Part shown: in pieces, positions 38,611 through 47,634 of the stretch
Layout: the number at the start of each line of letters is the position of its first letter
Position numbering within the stretch: the stretch's first letter is position 1
Assembly: GCA_902363555.1 (NCBI GenBank)
Contig: CABJAM010000002.1
Coordinates: 186,001-250,000, forward strand
Source: Lachnospiraceae bacterium
Lineage (GTDB): Bacteria; Bacillota; Clostridia; Lachnospirales; Lachnospiraceae
DNA length: 64,000 nt
Reading direction: 5' to 3'
Translations under genes and position numbers: made by a program
Notes under the pieces: model-generated
Database searches by the model: none
Told to the model about the DNA's origin: nothing
The model's input: the letters and a program-made list of their open reading frames with translations, nothing else

Positions 38611-40311
38611 CTAAGCGCCAAAATATCGGAACAGTAATATAGCAATATCATTATTCTGTTCATTCCCATCCATAAATTCAAAGACAGCGTTCTCCATTTT
38701 TCCGGTAATGCCGGATATGGAATATTCCTCCTGGACGGTCTGATTTAATATATCCACCATCCGGGGCTCAGAGAAGTTCTCGCCCTTTTTGTCCGCCGCC
38801 TCAATGAGGCCTCCGGTGTACATGAACAAAAGGTCTCCCTGGACGAGTCCGATGGACTGTTTCCAGTAAGGCACATTGGCCATGCTGCCCAGCGCAAAGC
38901 AGCCCTTGGAAGCCAGCGGCTCAAAGTCTTCGCCGGAATGCTTGAGGTAAGGCGCGCGGTGGCCGGCATTGACATAGGTAAGAACACCGGTATCTAGGTC
39001 GATGATCCCCATAAACGCCGTGATTTTCATTCCCGCCGATTCATTATTACCGCTGATCTGATTATTTGTTTCCCAGAACACCTTATCCACACTGTAACCC
39101 AGTTGAGAATAGTTTTTGATCATTGTCCGGGTAATGACCATCATCAGCGCTGCGGGTATCCCCGTATGGTTAATATCGCCGATAAAGAAACCAAAATGGG
39201 TATTATCGATAAAAAAGTAATCAAAAAAGCTGCCGCCCATCTGTCTCGCAGAGCATATATGTCCATAAATATCAAACTCGGACCGTTCCGGAAAGGCCGG
39301 ATACATTTTCGGTATCATACTTTCCTGAATCTGAGTAGCCACCGAAAGCTCTGCGGAAATACGCTCCTTATCCGCGGTGACACGGGTGAGGTTACTCATA
39401 TAATTCACAGTATCCTCCATCATATCGGAGATACTGTCACTCAGCAGCTTGATCTCATCCCGGCTGTGTACTGTCACCCGGTGAAATGCCAGCCCGGTCG
39501 GGTCCTGGGTCTTATGGCTCTGGGAAATAAAATCCCCTGCCGCCCCGGCCATTTCACGTATAGGCACAACAATCGTCTTATTGATCCGGCGGATAATAAT
39601 CAGCAGAGACAGGAGTGCGGTTATCCCTGTTCCCAAGAGCACGCCAATCAGATAGTTATACATGGTATTATAAATCTCCTCCATGGAAAAATCCACGCAG
39701 ACAAGGCAGATCGTCTTTCCCTCAGAGTCGACCACCGGCTTTGTTCCTGTGAGCATATTTCCAAAACCGGCATTATTGGCCACATACGAAATTTCCGGAG
39801 CTTCAAACATCGTCTTATTAAAAACTTCCAGCATTTGGTCTGTAAAGGCATCTTCCTGAACCGGCTCGCCGATCGTGACCAGATCCTCCGGTGTTTCCAG
39901 GCGCTCCTGCTCCGTAAAAGCGTTGCAGACGTAGATCACATCCTGAATATCTTCCTTATCCAGAGGAGCGATAATATATATAAACTGAACCATCGTATTG
40001 CTTTTTACGTCATTAATACGGCGCTGTGTCTCATCGTAGACCGGCGAGGTTTTCAGCTCGCGGATACACTCCCGCATATCATCGGCGTCGATCATGGAAT
40101 TGACGATATTCAGCGTAGATTCCACGTACATTTTATAGCTGTCCATAGATTTTGTATAGTAAATATAATATCCCAGACCACCCAGGACAATGCACAGGGC
40201 CGCCGCCAGCGCACTGCAGTAGATAATCACGCGGACACTGAGCTTCTTTCGTTTCTCCGGCCGCTCTGCCTGCACAGATTCTGAGCCATCCATATCCTTT
40301 ATTGCTGCCAA
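38611..40311 (-). CDS. Membrane SpoIIE/PP2C-type phosphatase with extracytoplasmic sensor and HAMP; active-site changes
   Basis: The 566-residue protein has TM1 (about 28-50), an extracytoplasmic sensor region (about 51-215), TM2 (about 218-240), a HAMP region, and a SpoIIE/RsbU-type PPM domain (about 330-566). In active relatives the metal-binding Asp sit in GGD, GDV, TDG and DD motifs. Here they read MGGSFFDYF, GDINHTG, YTGGLIEA and NNDIAIL, so at least two of the Asp are replaced. NAGHRAPYL is kept. It may be weakly active or a binding-only domain. Start TTG 40311 is set by AAGGAGG at 8 bases. Last gene of the CIS cluster, 14 bases after the MFS fusion gene. Confidence 0.82.
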   Translation of the reverse strand: MAAIKDMDGSESVQAERPEKRKKLSVRVIIYCSALAAALCIVLGGLGYYIYYTKSMDSYKMYVESTLNIVNSMIDADDMRECIRELKTSPVYDETQRRINDVKSNTMVQFIYIIAPLDKEDIQDVIYVCNAFTEQERLETPEDLVTIGEPVQEDAFTDQMLEVFNKTMFEAPEISYVANNAGFGNMLTGTKPVVDSEGKTICLVCVDFSMEEIYNTMYNYLIGVLLGTGITALLSLLIIIRRINKTIVVPIREMAGAAGDFISQSHKTQDPTGLAFHRVTVHSRDEIKLLSDSISDMMEDTVNYMSNLTRVTADKERISAELSVATQIQESMIPKMYPAFPERSEFDIYGHICSARQMGGSFFDYFFIDNTHFGFFIGDINHTGIPAALMMVITRTMIKNYSQLGYSVDKVFWETNNQISGNNESAGMKITAFMGIIDLDTGVLTYVNAGHRAPYLKHSGEDFEPLASKGCFALGSMANVPYWKQSIGLVQGDLLFMYTGGLIEAADKKGENFSEPRMVDILNQTVQEEYSISGITGKMENAVFEFMDGNEQNNDIAILLFRYFGA

Positions 40312-40324
40312 GCCCGGCACCTCC

Positions 40325-43303
40325 TTAAATTGATTTCCTTTTTACTTTACGCAGACTTCCCACAGCGTAAATGGCTCCCGCCGCAAAAATAACCGAGACA
40401 AATTTTCCCATGGCGACCAGCAGGTTTCCGGAAGACATCAGACTGCCGAAAATCATCGGTCCTACGGATTCGCCGGCATTATCCGACAGGTTGTAGACAC
40501 CCATAGCTTCCTCCTCCCCGTATCGGACCACCTGCGGCAGCTCGGTAAAATACACACTTTTTGCAGAGACACCAAAGCTGCTGGAAATACCCATGATCAG
40601 CAGCGTGACGATCAGCACGCCTACGGTGGGACTCGCGGCAAATAAAAGCAGCGCCGCCAGGCTCATCACCGTGGATATATAGATCGTCTTCTCCCGGAAC
40701 TTCTTTGTAAAGAAGTTGGTCAGCGCTACCCCGAAAAATACACTGCAAAGGGAGTTGACCATCAAAAGCAGACAGGTCGTGTTTTCGCTAAAGCCCTGAT
40801 CGGCTCCGTAAAGTGGTACATAGTAATAAATAAAGCTGTTAAGCATAATATAGGGGATCTGGATAAAAAGCATATACCCCCATACCTGCGGTGAGGCAAC
40901 GAAACGGCCAAAGCCCATTTTTGTGGTTTTCTCCGCATTCACAGACCGATCCACCTGCTGGGATGCCTGAGAAATATATTTGCCAAAAAGCATAAACAGT
41001 ACAGCCACTGCGATCCATGCACAGGAGGATACGGCAAATACCTTCTGCTGGTCTAATATACCGGCCAGTGAAGCGCCCAGCATGGACCCGATATTAATCC
41101 CGGAAATACTACCGCTGTTGAAGATGGAAAATCCATCCCGCTTCAGATCCATATCCTTTGATGATGCGATAAACATATTTATACAGTTGGTGATCAGCCC
41201 CACGCCGATACCGTTGAGGATCAGTCCAAGAATCAATGTATAATAACTGCTCGTGAGAAAGATCGTCAGATCTCCCCCAAGGCATATACAGGCGCTGACA
41301 ACGGCAATGGTCTTAAATTTAAACCGGGCCATGAGGGGCGCACAAAACAGTGACATGATCCCCATAAAAGCCAGATTCAAGGTCACCGGCAGGGAAGCTG
41401 CAAGCTCCCTTGGGATACCGATACTCTCGCTGACCAGATTAGCCGCATACACCGGAAGGAATGAGGTCGCCATATTAAATGCCAGGAACGTAACAAATAT
41501 GATCAGCCGGACCATGTGCAGCGGCACGGCACTGCTGTTTTGTGTTATGGCGGTCTTATATTTACTTCTCAGATCAAAAAAGCCCAAAATCTCTCCGAAC
41601 AAAAACAGCATCACCAGGATGATGGTCACTAAGGTGATGAGTACCCGGCTTTGCATCTGAGCCAACTGGCTGGCGATAATGGACGTATCAGAGCCCACGG
41701 CAACAACCGCGGTCACATTTCCCGAAGCATCAAAAACAGGTACCTTCACGTAGGCAAAGGAGCCGGCCACATCGGCCTTTCCACCGTTTTTCAGATCATC
41801 TCCGGTCTCATAGACCTGCCGGACCTCCTCCGTCTCAATGTCATCCAGCGGATAGTATGTACCGGTAGACTGATCCAGATAGGCCACGGAAAAGCCCTGC
41901 CCGTCCTCATATTTTAAAATATTGCAGTAGATATTCTGGTTAAATTCATAGTCACGGTTGAGGATCTGCTCCAGCACGTCCAGAAGCTGATCATATTCGC
42001 TGCTCATAAAATCTTCCGGCCGGCTTACCGCGTTCAGTTCCCCGCCATCGAGCTGGCTGCTCACCGAATGGGCGGATATAAAAAGCTTTTCGAACAATTC
42101 CTCGCTGTATACCTGCTCAAAGGAATTCATAAGCTGCGCTACAATTATACCGGTAACGACCACGACCACACCGGATACAAGTATACCGTTGCGGGTCACC
42201 TGCGAAAGCTGCAGCCCCATAAGCAGGAAAACAAGCCGGAGCAACAGCCAAAGACCAGCAAGCACAGATAAAGCCAGAGCCAGATAAATGATCACCGTCC
42301 GGGTAAGTAACTGCGTGCCGCGGGCAAAGGTATCCGATTCATAAACATTACCATCACTGTCAATTTCACAGAGCCTTCCGCCGTAAATCGCTGACAAAAC
42401 CGGATTCCCCCCGCCATCGTCCGATACATTGACTGTCAGCGCCGTATCCCCCGATAATACAGGAACAAGACTCCCGGATTTATCATCCAGCCGGAAAATA
42501 TGATTGCCCTTGATATCTGTAAGATAAATTGTCTGCGACGCATCCACCGCCAGGCTATAAAAGGCCGCCTGTCCGGCAACACTGGCATCCTCCGCGGAGT
42601 CATAGCAAACCTGCGGCTCACCATTTTGGATCAAAACAACACGGTTGCGCTTATCCAGCACATAAAGAGCATCCGACTCCGGCAATATGCACACGTCATA
42701 AACCGCATTATAGGCGTTCTCATAATCCATGGTTTTCACCAGCGTGTGCTCATAGCTTTCTATATCCATGGTATACAGGGCAATGGCATCCTTCTGAAGG
42801 ATCACATAATAAAGCTGGCCCCCATAAACATTCATACCGAAAATTTTGCGTTTGTCCACGTACTCCGTGTCATAAGGTATATCATAGCAGGTCGCTTTAT
42901 AACGGCCCTCGCTGTCATACACAAGGATGGCCTCCCGGTCCACATATAAGCCGCCCCAGTGATTTTCCTCCACAAAAATATCGCCAGTATCGGATACGGC
43001 CAGATCGCCCACATAGCTGATCGTGTCGGCCTCCTTCGTATTTCCGTTAATAGCAAAATCCACCTTTTTATTGCTGTCCAGCTTAAAAATCCGTGTGTGC
43101 TCCTTGTCCACAATATACGAATTTCCCTGAGCGTCCCGTTTGGCAATGTATCCATTGACTAACATAAAATCCTTTTGGAACAATCCGTCCACCCGGTACA
43201 TATTCATACTTAAATACAAAAGTCCCGCGATAACAACAAGCGCACAGAGAATATCGATTTTCCCCAGCTTCCTCTTTTTAACATATTGAATCCACTTTTT
43301 CAA
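40325..43303 (-). CDS. Beta-propeller / sensor / MFS fusion membrane protein
   Basis: About 992 residues. One TM near the N-terminus (about 17-36) is followed by an NHL/SMP-30-like beta-propeller (about 38-330, repeats such as 'YVGDLAVSDTGDIFVEE', 'LYVLDKRNRVVLIQNG', 'QTIYLTDIKGNHIFRL'). Two TMs (about 335-395) flank a short loop, then comes an extracytoplasmic dCACHE-like sensor (about 396-560). A TM and a complete 12-helix major facilitator region (about 595-985) complete it. It has both sensor and transporter character. The start is TTG 43303 (GGGGAGG at 8 bases) or GTG 43309. Next to the SpoIIE-type gene and the cyclase-like gene it probably senses a signal for the CIS; that is inference. 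Confidence 0.8.
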   Translation of the reverse strand: MKKWIQYVKKRKLGKIDILCALVVIAGLLYLSMNMYRVDGLFQKDFMLVNGYIAKRDAQGNSYIVDKEHTRIFKLDSNKKVDFAINGNTKEADTISYVGDLAVSDTGDIFVEENHWGGLYVDREAILVYDSEGRYKATCYDIPYDTEYVDKRKIFGMNVYGGQLYYVILQKDAIALYTMDIESYEHTLVKTMDYENAYNAVYDVCILPESDALYVLDKRNRVVLIQNGEPQVCYDSAEDASVAGQAAFYSLAVDASQTIYLTDIKGNHIFRLDDKSGSLVPVLSGDTALTVNVSDDGGGNPVLSAIYGGRLCEIDSDGNVYESDTFARGTQLLTRTVIIYLALALSVLAGLWLLLRLVFLLMGLQLSQVTRNGILVSGVVVVVTGIIVAQLMNSFEQVYSEELFEKLFISAHSVSSQLDGGELNAVSRPEDFMSSEYDQLLDVLEQILNRDYEFNQNIYCNILKYEDGQGFSVAYLDQSTGTYYPLDDIETEEVRQVYETGDDLKNGGKADVAGSFAYVKVPVFDASGNVTAVVAVGSDTSIIASQLAQMQSRVLITLVTIILVMLFLFGEILGFFDLRSKYKTAITQNSSAVPLHMVRLIIFVTFLAFNMATSFLPVYAANLVSESIGIPRELAASLPVTLNLAFMGIMSLFCAPLMARFKFKTIAVVSACICLGGDLTIFLTSSYYTLILGLILNGIGVGLITNCINMFIASSKDMDLKRDGFSIFNSGSISGINIGSMLGASLAGILDQQKVFAVSSCAWIAVAVLFMLFGKYISQASQQVDRSVNAEKTTKMGFGRFVASPQVWGYMLFIQIPYIMLNSFIYYYVPLYGADQGFSENTTCLLLMVNSLCSVFFGVALTNFFTKKFREKTIYISTVMSLAALLLFAASPTVGVLIVTLLIMGISSSFGVSAKSVYFTELPQVVRYGEEEAMGVYNLSDNAGESVGPMIFGSLMSSGNLLVAMGKFVSVIFAAGAIYAVGSLRKVKRKSI

Positions 43304-43324
43304 AAGCACTGCCTCCCCTTTCGC

Positions 43325-44647
43325 TTAGAGATATTCTTTATACTTTAAAGGTGCATAAAATATTGTATTTTCTCCGTCGCCGCTGAGCCGTTCAGGGTAC
43401 ATCATAGCATAAAGATTCAAATGCCCCTTATGGATACGGCAGCATTTCCGGTACGAATCGGTTTCATCCAGACTATCCATCTGTATAATATCCCGTATCC
43501 CCCACAGATAGTACGGCAGGGCCGGCATAGTAATATAGTCAAGAACCGCATCGGTCTTTCCACGGACCGCAGTCAGACGCCGGATAACTGTCGGTGTCAA
43601 AAAGGGCTCGCGCTGCTTATAATAGGTCTGGCAGAACGCTTCATCCCGCCCGTGGACTACAGCCACCTCCACCTCCGGATATTCCAGCTGCATCAGCGAA
43701 ATGACCTCCAGATACATATCCGAAATTTTAAATGCCTCCACCTTAAAGCGTTCGATGGCATCCTCAGCTACTTTTTTAGAAATGGGCTCCACAATATTCG
43801 AGAAAAATTTTATGTAAGACATATCCGGCAGGGGGATCGCCAGCTTGGCGCCAAGAGCCCTGGCTACCTCAAACAGACAGTGGATACTGTCATACTCCTG
43901 ACTTGTTACCCCAAGCTTACGATTAACAAAATCAATCCCTTTTACATCCCCGTCATATTCCATAAGATCCCGGGTCAGATCCCGCTCATCGCCATTGGTC
44001 ATAAAATGACGACCGCTGCTGAAATCGTAGGTCAGCAGGCTGCCATCCCACAAAGCTACATTAACAAGCATCTCACCAACGCCAAACAGACACGGTCCGC
44101 CGCTGACAGCCAGCGGTGTGCCGGCCTCCACAGCATTCCTGAGCATTTTCAGATTCTTTATAAACAGCGGCATTTCCTCCGAGGACCGGAAATGTACATC
44201 CGAAAGCTTCGGGATATATCGCCGGATGGTCCGAAAGGATGCTGCATACAGACAATTTTTAAACAGGATTGCCGACTTTTGAGGACACACCTGAGTCTTT
44301 TCAGCCTGGGCCATCAGCTGCTTTTTCTCCATGCGCAGCGCTTTTATTTCCTCCGCGTGAGCATGCGTCTGATCCTCCTCATCATTTTTCAATGCCTTCA
44401 GGCGCATACGGATCTCATTGAGCCGGACAAGCGCAGCTTCATCCGAAGCCTTTTTCTCCGCCTCAGACATACCGTTTTCTGTGTGGCTTCCGTCAAGGAT
44501 ATCAAGCGCCTCCTTATCCTCCGAGATTTCAAAAAAATCTCCGGCAGAAATCATAAAATTTTTCACAGCTTCCGGATCATCACTGTAAACACTGTGCGCT
44601 TCCGTAACATGATTCTCTTCCAAAATACGTTTAATTGTATACAACAT
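43325..44647 (-). CDS. Unrecognised CIS-cluster protein with coiled-coil segment
   Basis: I do not recognise the 440-residue product. Residues 1-60 are acidic and mixed. Residues about 62-120 form a charged coiled coil with Cys at 121. Residues 125-440 look like a globular alpha/beta domain with 'SGGPCLFGVGEMLV', 'LLTYDFSSGRHF', 'AKLAIPLPDMSYIKFFS' and 'VEVAVVHGRDEAF', but no known catalytic motif. There is no TM or signal peptide. It starts 50 bases after the cyclase-like gene and ends 21 before the MFS fusion. It could be an adaptor for the sensors, an assembly factor or a cargo; none is supported over the others. Confidence 0.7.
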   Translation of the reverse strand: MLYTIKRILEENHVTEAHSVYSDDPEAVKNFMISAGDFFEISEDKEALDILDGSHTENGMSEAEKKASDEAALVRLNEIRMRLKALKNDEEDQTHAHAEEIKALRMEKKQLMAQAEKTQVCPQKSAILFKNCLYAASFRTIRRYIPKLSDVHFRSSEEMPLFIKNLKMLRNAVEAGTPLAVSGGPCLFGVGEMLVNVALWDGSLLTYDFSSGRHFMTNGDERDLTRDLMEYDGDVKGIDFVNRKLGVTSQEYDSIHCLFEVARALGAKLAIPLPDMSYIKFFSNIVEPISKKVAEDAIERFKVEAFKISDMYLEVISLMQLEYPEVEVAVVHGRDEAFCQTYYKQREPFLTPTVIRRLTAVRGKTDAVLDYITMPALPYYLWGIRDIIQMDSLDETDSYRKCCRIHKGHLNLYAMMYPERLSGDGENTIFYAPLKYKEYL

Positions 44648-44697
44648 ATAAGTTCCATCCTTAGTTAAAATTTATAAAAGACCTGTCTGAACGGTTA

Positions 44698-45696
44698 TCA
44701 GAATTTTTCGATGCAGATATCTCCCATGTCCGCGCTGTTACAGCATTTATCGCAAATATACAGATACTCTCTGGCCGCCAGGTCATTGCGGTCCGCCTTG
44801 AGCACCTCCACGAAGTGCAGCCGGGCATCTGTGTAATCCCCATGGACAAAGCACTCGACCCCCTGTTCAAAAATCATCCGGGTCCTGCGTTTGCTCTGCT
44901 TTCGTTCGGGCAGATCACCATCGTAGACATCAAATATACGAATGGCCTGTTCCCGGATATGATCGTAAAAAAAGCCGAGAAAGCGGCTATTATAATTCTT
45001 TTCAAATCCCGGAATACACTGGGAAAAGTTTTCTGTCACCAAAATCCTTGAGCCATACTTTACGGCCTTTTCCTGCAAAAACTCCGCCAGACTGACACTC
45101 TCGGACATGCTGACCACCGAAATGCGCTCCCGATACCCGACAATCCCCAGCATGACACCGCCATAGCAAAGACCGATGGAGAATCCGGCGTATTTTTCAG
45201 GTGTTCCCAGATGATCCACACTTTCACACATAGTAATGGCTGCCGTCAGAGCATTTTCCCCGTTGTCCGTATATAGCGCGGACAGGCCGGCCTTTTGGAA
45301 ATTGTCAATAACGCCGCCGCTGCCGGTGATCGCAGGAATGATACGCGCAAAAACCTCGTTAATGGTGGAAAATAACTGCTGTGACGACATGGTATGTATG
45401 GCATTGGAAAAATCCAGGACATTCACAGACATAACCGATGTCTTAAAAGCCTGCTGCACATCGGTCGTCATATCGGTCACCTTTTTTATCCCCAGAAGCG
45501 TTAGTAGCTGCACAGGAAAAAGCTGCTCATAAATGCTGCCGGCATCCCTTTGCAGACGTTGAAGCGTTTGCACTTCATCCCTTACTTTATTTTCCTGATT
45601 TTTACGCCGACAATATTCACGGATAAATAAAATCAGCAATACCGCTGCAATGACCACCAGCACACTGATGATTACGTAATATTTCATCCATTCCAT
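44698..45696 (-). CDS. Membrane-anchored class III nucleotidyl cyclase-like protein, catalytic Asp lost
   Basis: The 332-residue protein has a TM (about 6-26), a linker, and a domain with the layout of class III adenylate/guanylate cyclases (about 85-255). In place of the first metal motif (F-x-D-I-x-x-F) stands SVNVLDFSNA, and in place of F-x-G-D stands IDNFQKAGLSALY, so both metal-binding Asp are absent. 'FSIGLCYGGVMLGIVGYRERISVVSMSESVSLAEFLQEKA' matches the G-x-A-V/G and DxxG-x-x-VNxAARL region. The tail (265-332) is TPR-like with four Cys near the end. It is best seen as a pseudo-cyclase sensor or scaffold. Strong GGGAGCGG start. Confidence 0.75.
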   Translation of the reverse strand: MEWMKYYVIISVLVVIAAVLLILFIREYCRRKNQENKVRDEVQTLQRLQRDAGSIYEQLFPVQLLTLLGIKKVTDMTTDVQQAFKTSVMSVNVLDFSNAIHTMSSQQLFSTINEVFARIIPAITGSGGVIDNFQKAGLSALYTDNGENALTAAITMCESVDHLGTPEKYAGFSIGLCYGGVMLGIVGYRERISVVSMSESVSLAEFLQEKAVKYGSRILVTENFSQCIPGFEKNYNSRFLGFFYDHIREQAIRIFDVYDGDLPERKQSKRRTRMIFEQGVECFVHGDYTDARLHFVEVLKADRNDLAAREYLYICDKCCNSADMGDICIEKF

Positions 45697-45752
45697 GGCA
45701 TCCGCTCCCTTTTTCCTTCTATGATTTAGTTCACAAGGGCTGAACTGTTCCT

Positions 45753-46139
45753 TTATTTCACCTGTATATTCATAGTTCCCGGGTTATTGATCTGAATCAC
45801 TCCGCCCCAGTTACATATCAGCTTACTTGTATTATTCAGTGCCGGATAGTTGGCCACAAGCACCGTAGGGCTTCCCGGAGCCCATGGTGCGGAAATGACC
45901 GGCATACAGGGCATGGGCGTCAGTACCCCCAGTGCCGCCGCAGTGGCTGAGGCTACCGTAGGGTTGGCCATGGAACTGCACATACCAAAGGGCATTATAT
46001 TCACAAGCGGTTTATTATCCATTATCGTGGCTATGGGCATCGCCGAAACCACCTTATTGGCCGGAAGCACATTCATCGCTGAGGGCGCCATGCCAAAGCT
46101 GCACATCAGCATGGCTCCTCCGCATACACAAAATCCCAT
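45753..46139 (-). CDS. DUF4280 PAAR-like spike tip protein
   Basis: The 128-residue protein belongs to the DUF4280 family of PAAR-like proteins that cap the spike of contractile systems. It keeps 'CGGAMLMCSFG', 'IATIMDNKPLVNIMPFGMC', 'SMANPTVASATAAALGVLTPMPC' and 'CNWGGVIQI', with several Cys that may bind metal or form the tip. It is the expected membrane-piercing end on the gpV-like spike encoded at 59281-60042. Ribosome site GAGGAGG is strong. Confidence 0.9.
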   Translation of the reverse strand: MGFCVCGGAMLMCSFGMAPSAMNVLPANKVVSAMPIATIMDNKPLVNIMPFGMCSSMANPTVASATAAALGVLTPMPCMPVISAPWAPGSPTVLVANYPALNNTSKLICNWGGVIQINNPGTMNIQVK

Positions 46140-46164
46140 AACAAATCCTCCTCTGTCTTTTATA

Positions 46165-46935
46165 TTAACTGCCGCTTTCGCGGCTGAAATTTCGTAACAG
46201 TAATTGCTGCCCGCCGGTAAGCTCGACGGCTTTCTCCGTTTTCTTTTTTCCTGGAATCCCTATAACGCCATTTAAACTTTTGCCGCTACTGTTTTGAACC
46301 GCCATAAAAAAGTTTCCCTGGTCGTCCGCGTGGACCGAAGATGTATAGCTGATCATCGCCGCGCCCTTTTTATAGCTGCCCTTTAAGGGCTTGTCCATGA
46401 GATATACCCGATCTTCCATATCCAGCGTCTGGCGGATCGTAAAAAACTCTTTTCCGGAAATACACAGCTCCCGGCCATCCAGCGCTGCCGCCGATGGCGA
46501 AAAGATCCGTATCACCGGACCGCCCTCGTAATCAAACAAAAGCTTTAAAGGGCGGTCCGGCCAGGTATAGGTAAGTCTCACACATGCACCAGGGGCACAC
46601 GTGCCTGAAATCCGGCAGCTCCCCTCCGGCAATGGGTAGGTGCTCCCTGGAAGCATCCGCACCGCAGCCACCGGACATGGGGCAGCGCCGGCCTCCAGCT
46701 CGATCCACAGGGGCTGATATATCGGGCCGTTTAAGCAGACACGGTAAATCCCCGGGAGCAGATCCATGAATACAAAATAGCCCTCCGCCTTTTGTATAGG
46801 GCGGCGTCCATCTTCAAGCATTACCGACACCAGCCCCGCCTTCACCGGCGTATTTTTAAAATCATCAATCACTTGCAGTACAAAGGCTGCCTTTCTAAAA
46901 AACCCGCCGCCTCTGCGTTCGGGGTACAAATCCAT
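46165..46935 (-). CDS. Unrecognised CIS protein with possible carboxypeptidase-regulatory-like fold
   Basis: I do not recognise the 256-residue product with certainty. Residues about 15-90 ('KAAFVLQVIDDFKNTPVKAGLVSVML' to 'PGIYRVCLNGPIYQPLWIELEAG') look like a beta-sandwich of the carboxypeptidase regulatory type. The rest is beta-rich ('SCRISGTCAPGACVRLTYTW', then 'DRVYLMDKPLKGSYKKGAAMISYTSSVHADDQGNFFMAV'). No signal peptide or TM. It sits between the DUF4255 cap gene (15 bases) and the PAAR-like gene (25 bases) with a very strong AAGGAGGGG site, so a structural or accessory role in the particle is likely. Confidence 0.7.
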   Translation of the reverse strand: MDLYPERRGGGFFRKAAFVLQVIDDFKNTPVKAGLVSVMLEDGRRPIQKAEGYFVFMDLLPGIYRVCLNGPIYQPLWIELEAGAAPCPVAAVRMLPGSTYPLPEGSCRISGTCAPGACVRLTYTWPDRPLKLLFDYEGGPVIRIFSPSAAALDGRELCISGKEFFTIRQTLDMEDRVYLMDKPLKGSYKKGAAMISYTSSVHADDQGNFFMAVQNSSGKSLNGVIGIPGKKKTEKAVELTGGQQLLLRNFSRESGS

Positions 46936-46949
46936 AGTATCCCCCTCCT

Positions 46950-47543
46950 TTATCCTTCCATATCCCGGCGCCCGGCCTCCTCCACAGAGAAATCCAGCTC
47001 TGTAACGCGGCGGATGCCCACGGTCCGGGTAGAATCCAGAGACACCGGCGACACTTTATAAAACAGCGACAGCCGATAGGCCATATTCGGCATATTCCAC
47101 AGCTTCATCTTATCCTGGGTATCCATGGGAATCAGTTCGATTTTGGCTGCTGGACCATCCAATACATTTTCAAAGCTCATCGTTTCCAGATTTATGACCG
47201 GGTGATCTTTAAAAAGCTGCATGGCCCGGCCAAGAATCCGCTGCTCCTCCGAAGCACGGAACTTATTGTCACTCATGGAATAGGCCGTGAGCATATAGTA
47301 CAGATCCAGATACATGGGCGGGAATTTCTGCCGGCTCACACCGGCCGGCTGCATTCCGGTAACTCTTACGCTGTCGCTTTCTTTTATATCGTACAGGTAC
47401 AGGCCCAGGGATATATTTTCTTTTTCCGCCGGTGAACACAGGCCGATGGCATCGGCATTGACGATAATATCCGGCACCATATTCTTTTTCAGCAAACCGG
47501 TAAGCATATTGCCAATATCCGAAATAATCGTGTAGCTACCCAT
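46950..47543 (-). CDS. DUF4255 CIS cap / tail terminator protein (Pvc16-like)
   Basis: The 197-residue protein matches DUF4255: 'IISDIGNMLTGLLKKNMVP', 'LGLYLYDIKE', 'PMYLDLYYMLTAYS', 'EEQRILGRAMQLFKDHPVI', 'MAYRLSLFYKVSPVSLDST'. In the related PVC and AFP systems this protein caps the sheath-tube end away from the baseplate. Its presence supports a free or cell-attached contractile particle in preference to a phage remnant, which would need head-tail connector genes. Confidence 0.88.
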   Translation of the reverse strand: MGSYTIISDIGNMLTGLLKKNMVPDIIVNADAIGLCSPAEKENISLGLYLYDIKESDSVRVTGMQPAGVSRQKFPPMYLDLYYMLTAYSMSDNKFRASEEQRILGRAMQLFKDHPVINLETMSFENVLDGPAAKIELIPMDTQDKMKLWNMPNMAYRLSLFYKVSPVSLDSTRTVGIRRVTELDFSVEEAGRRDMEG

Positions 47544-47634
47544 AGTACTATCCTTTCTATTATGTAAACCTACGTATCATTCGCCGCCGTCCGCCTATTC
47601 AAAGCGTCTGCGGCCTGTGGCGGCGCGCCAGCAC

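Noticed and set aside
39103..40284. Long plus-strand open frame of 393 codons opposite the SpoIIE-type gene
   Set aside because: It is antisense to a clear gene, rich in His/Ile/Arg typical of reverse-frame shadows, with no ribosome site or family match.
43421..44668. Plus-strand open frame of 415 codons opposite the unknown 440-residue gene
   Set aside because: Antisense shadow; the minus-strand frame has the strong start and operon context.
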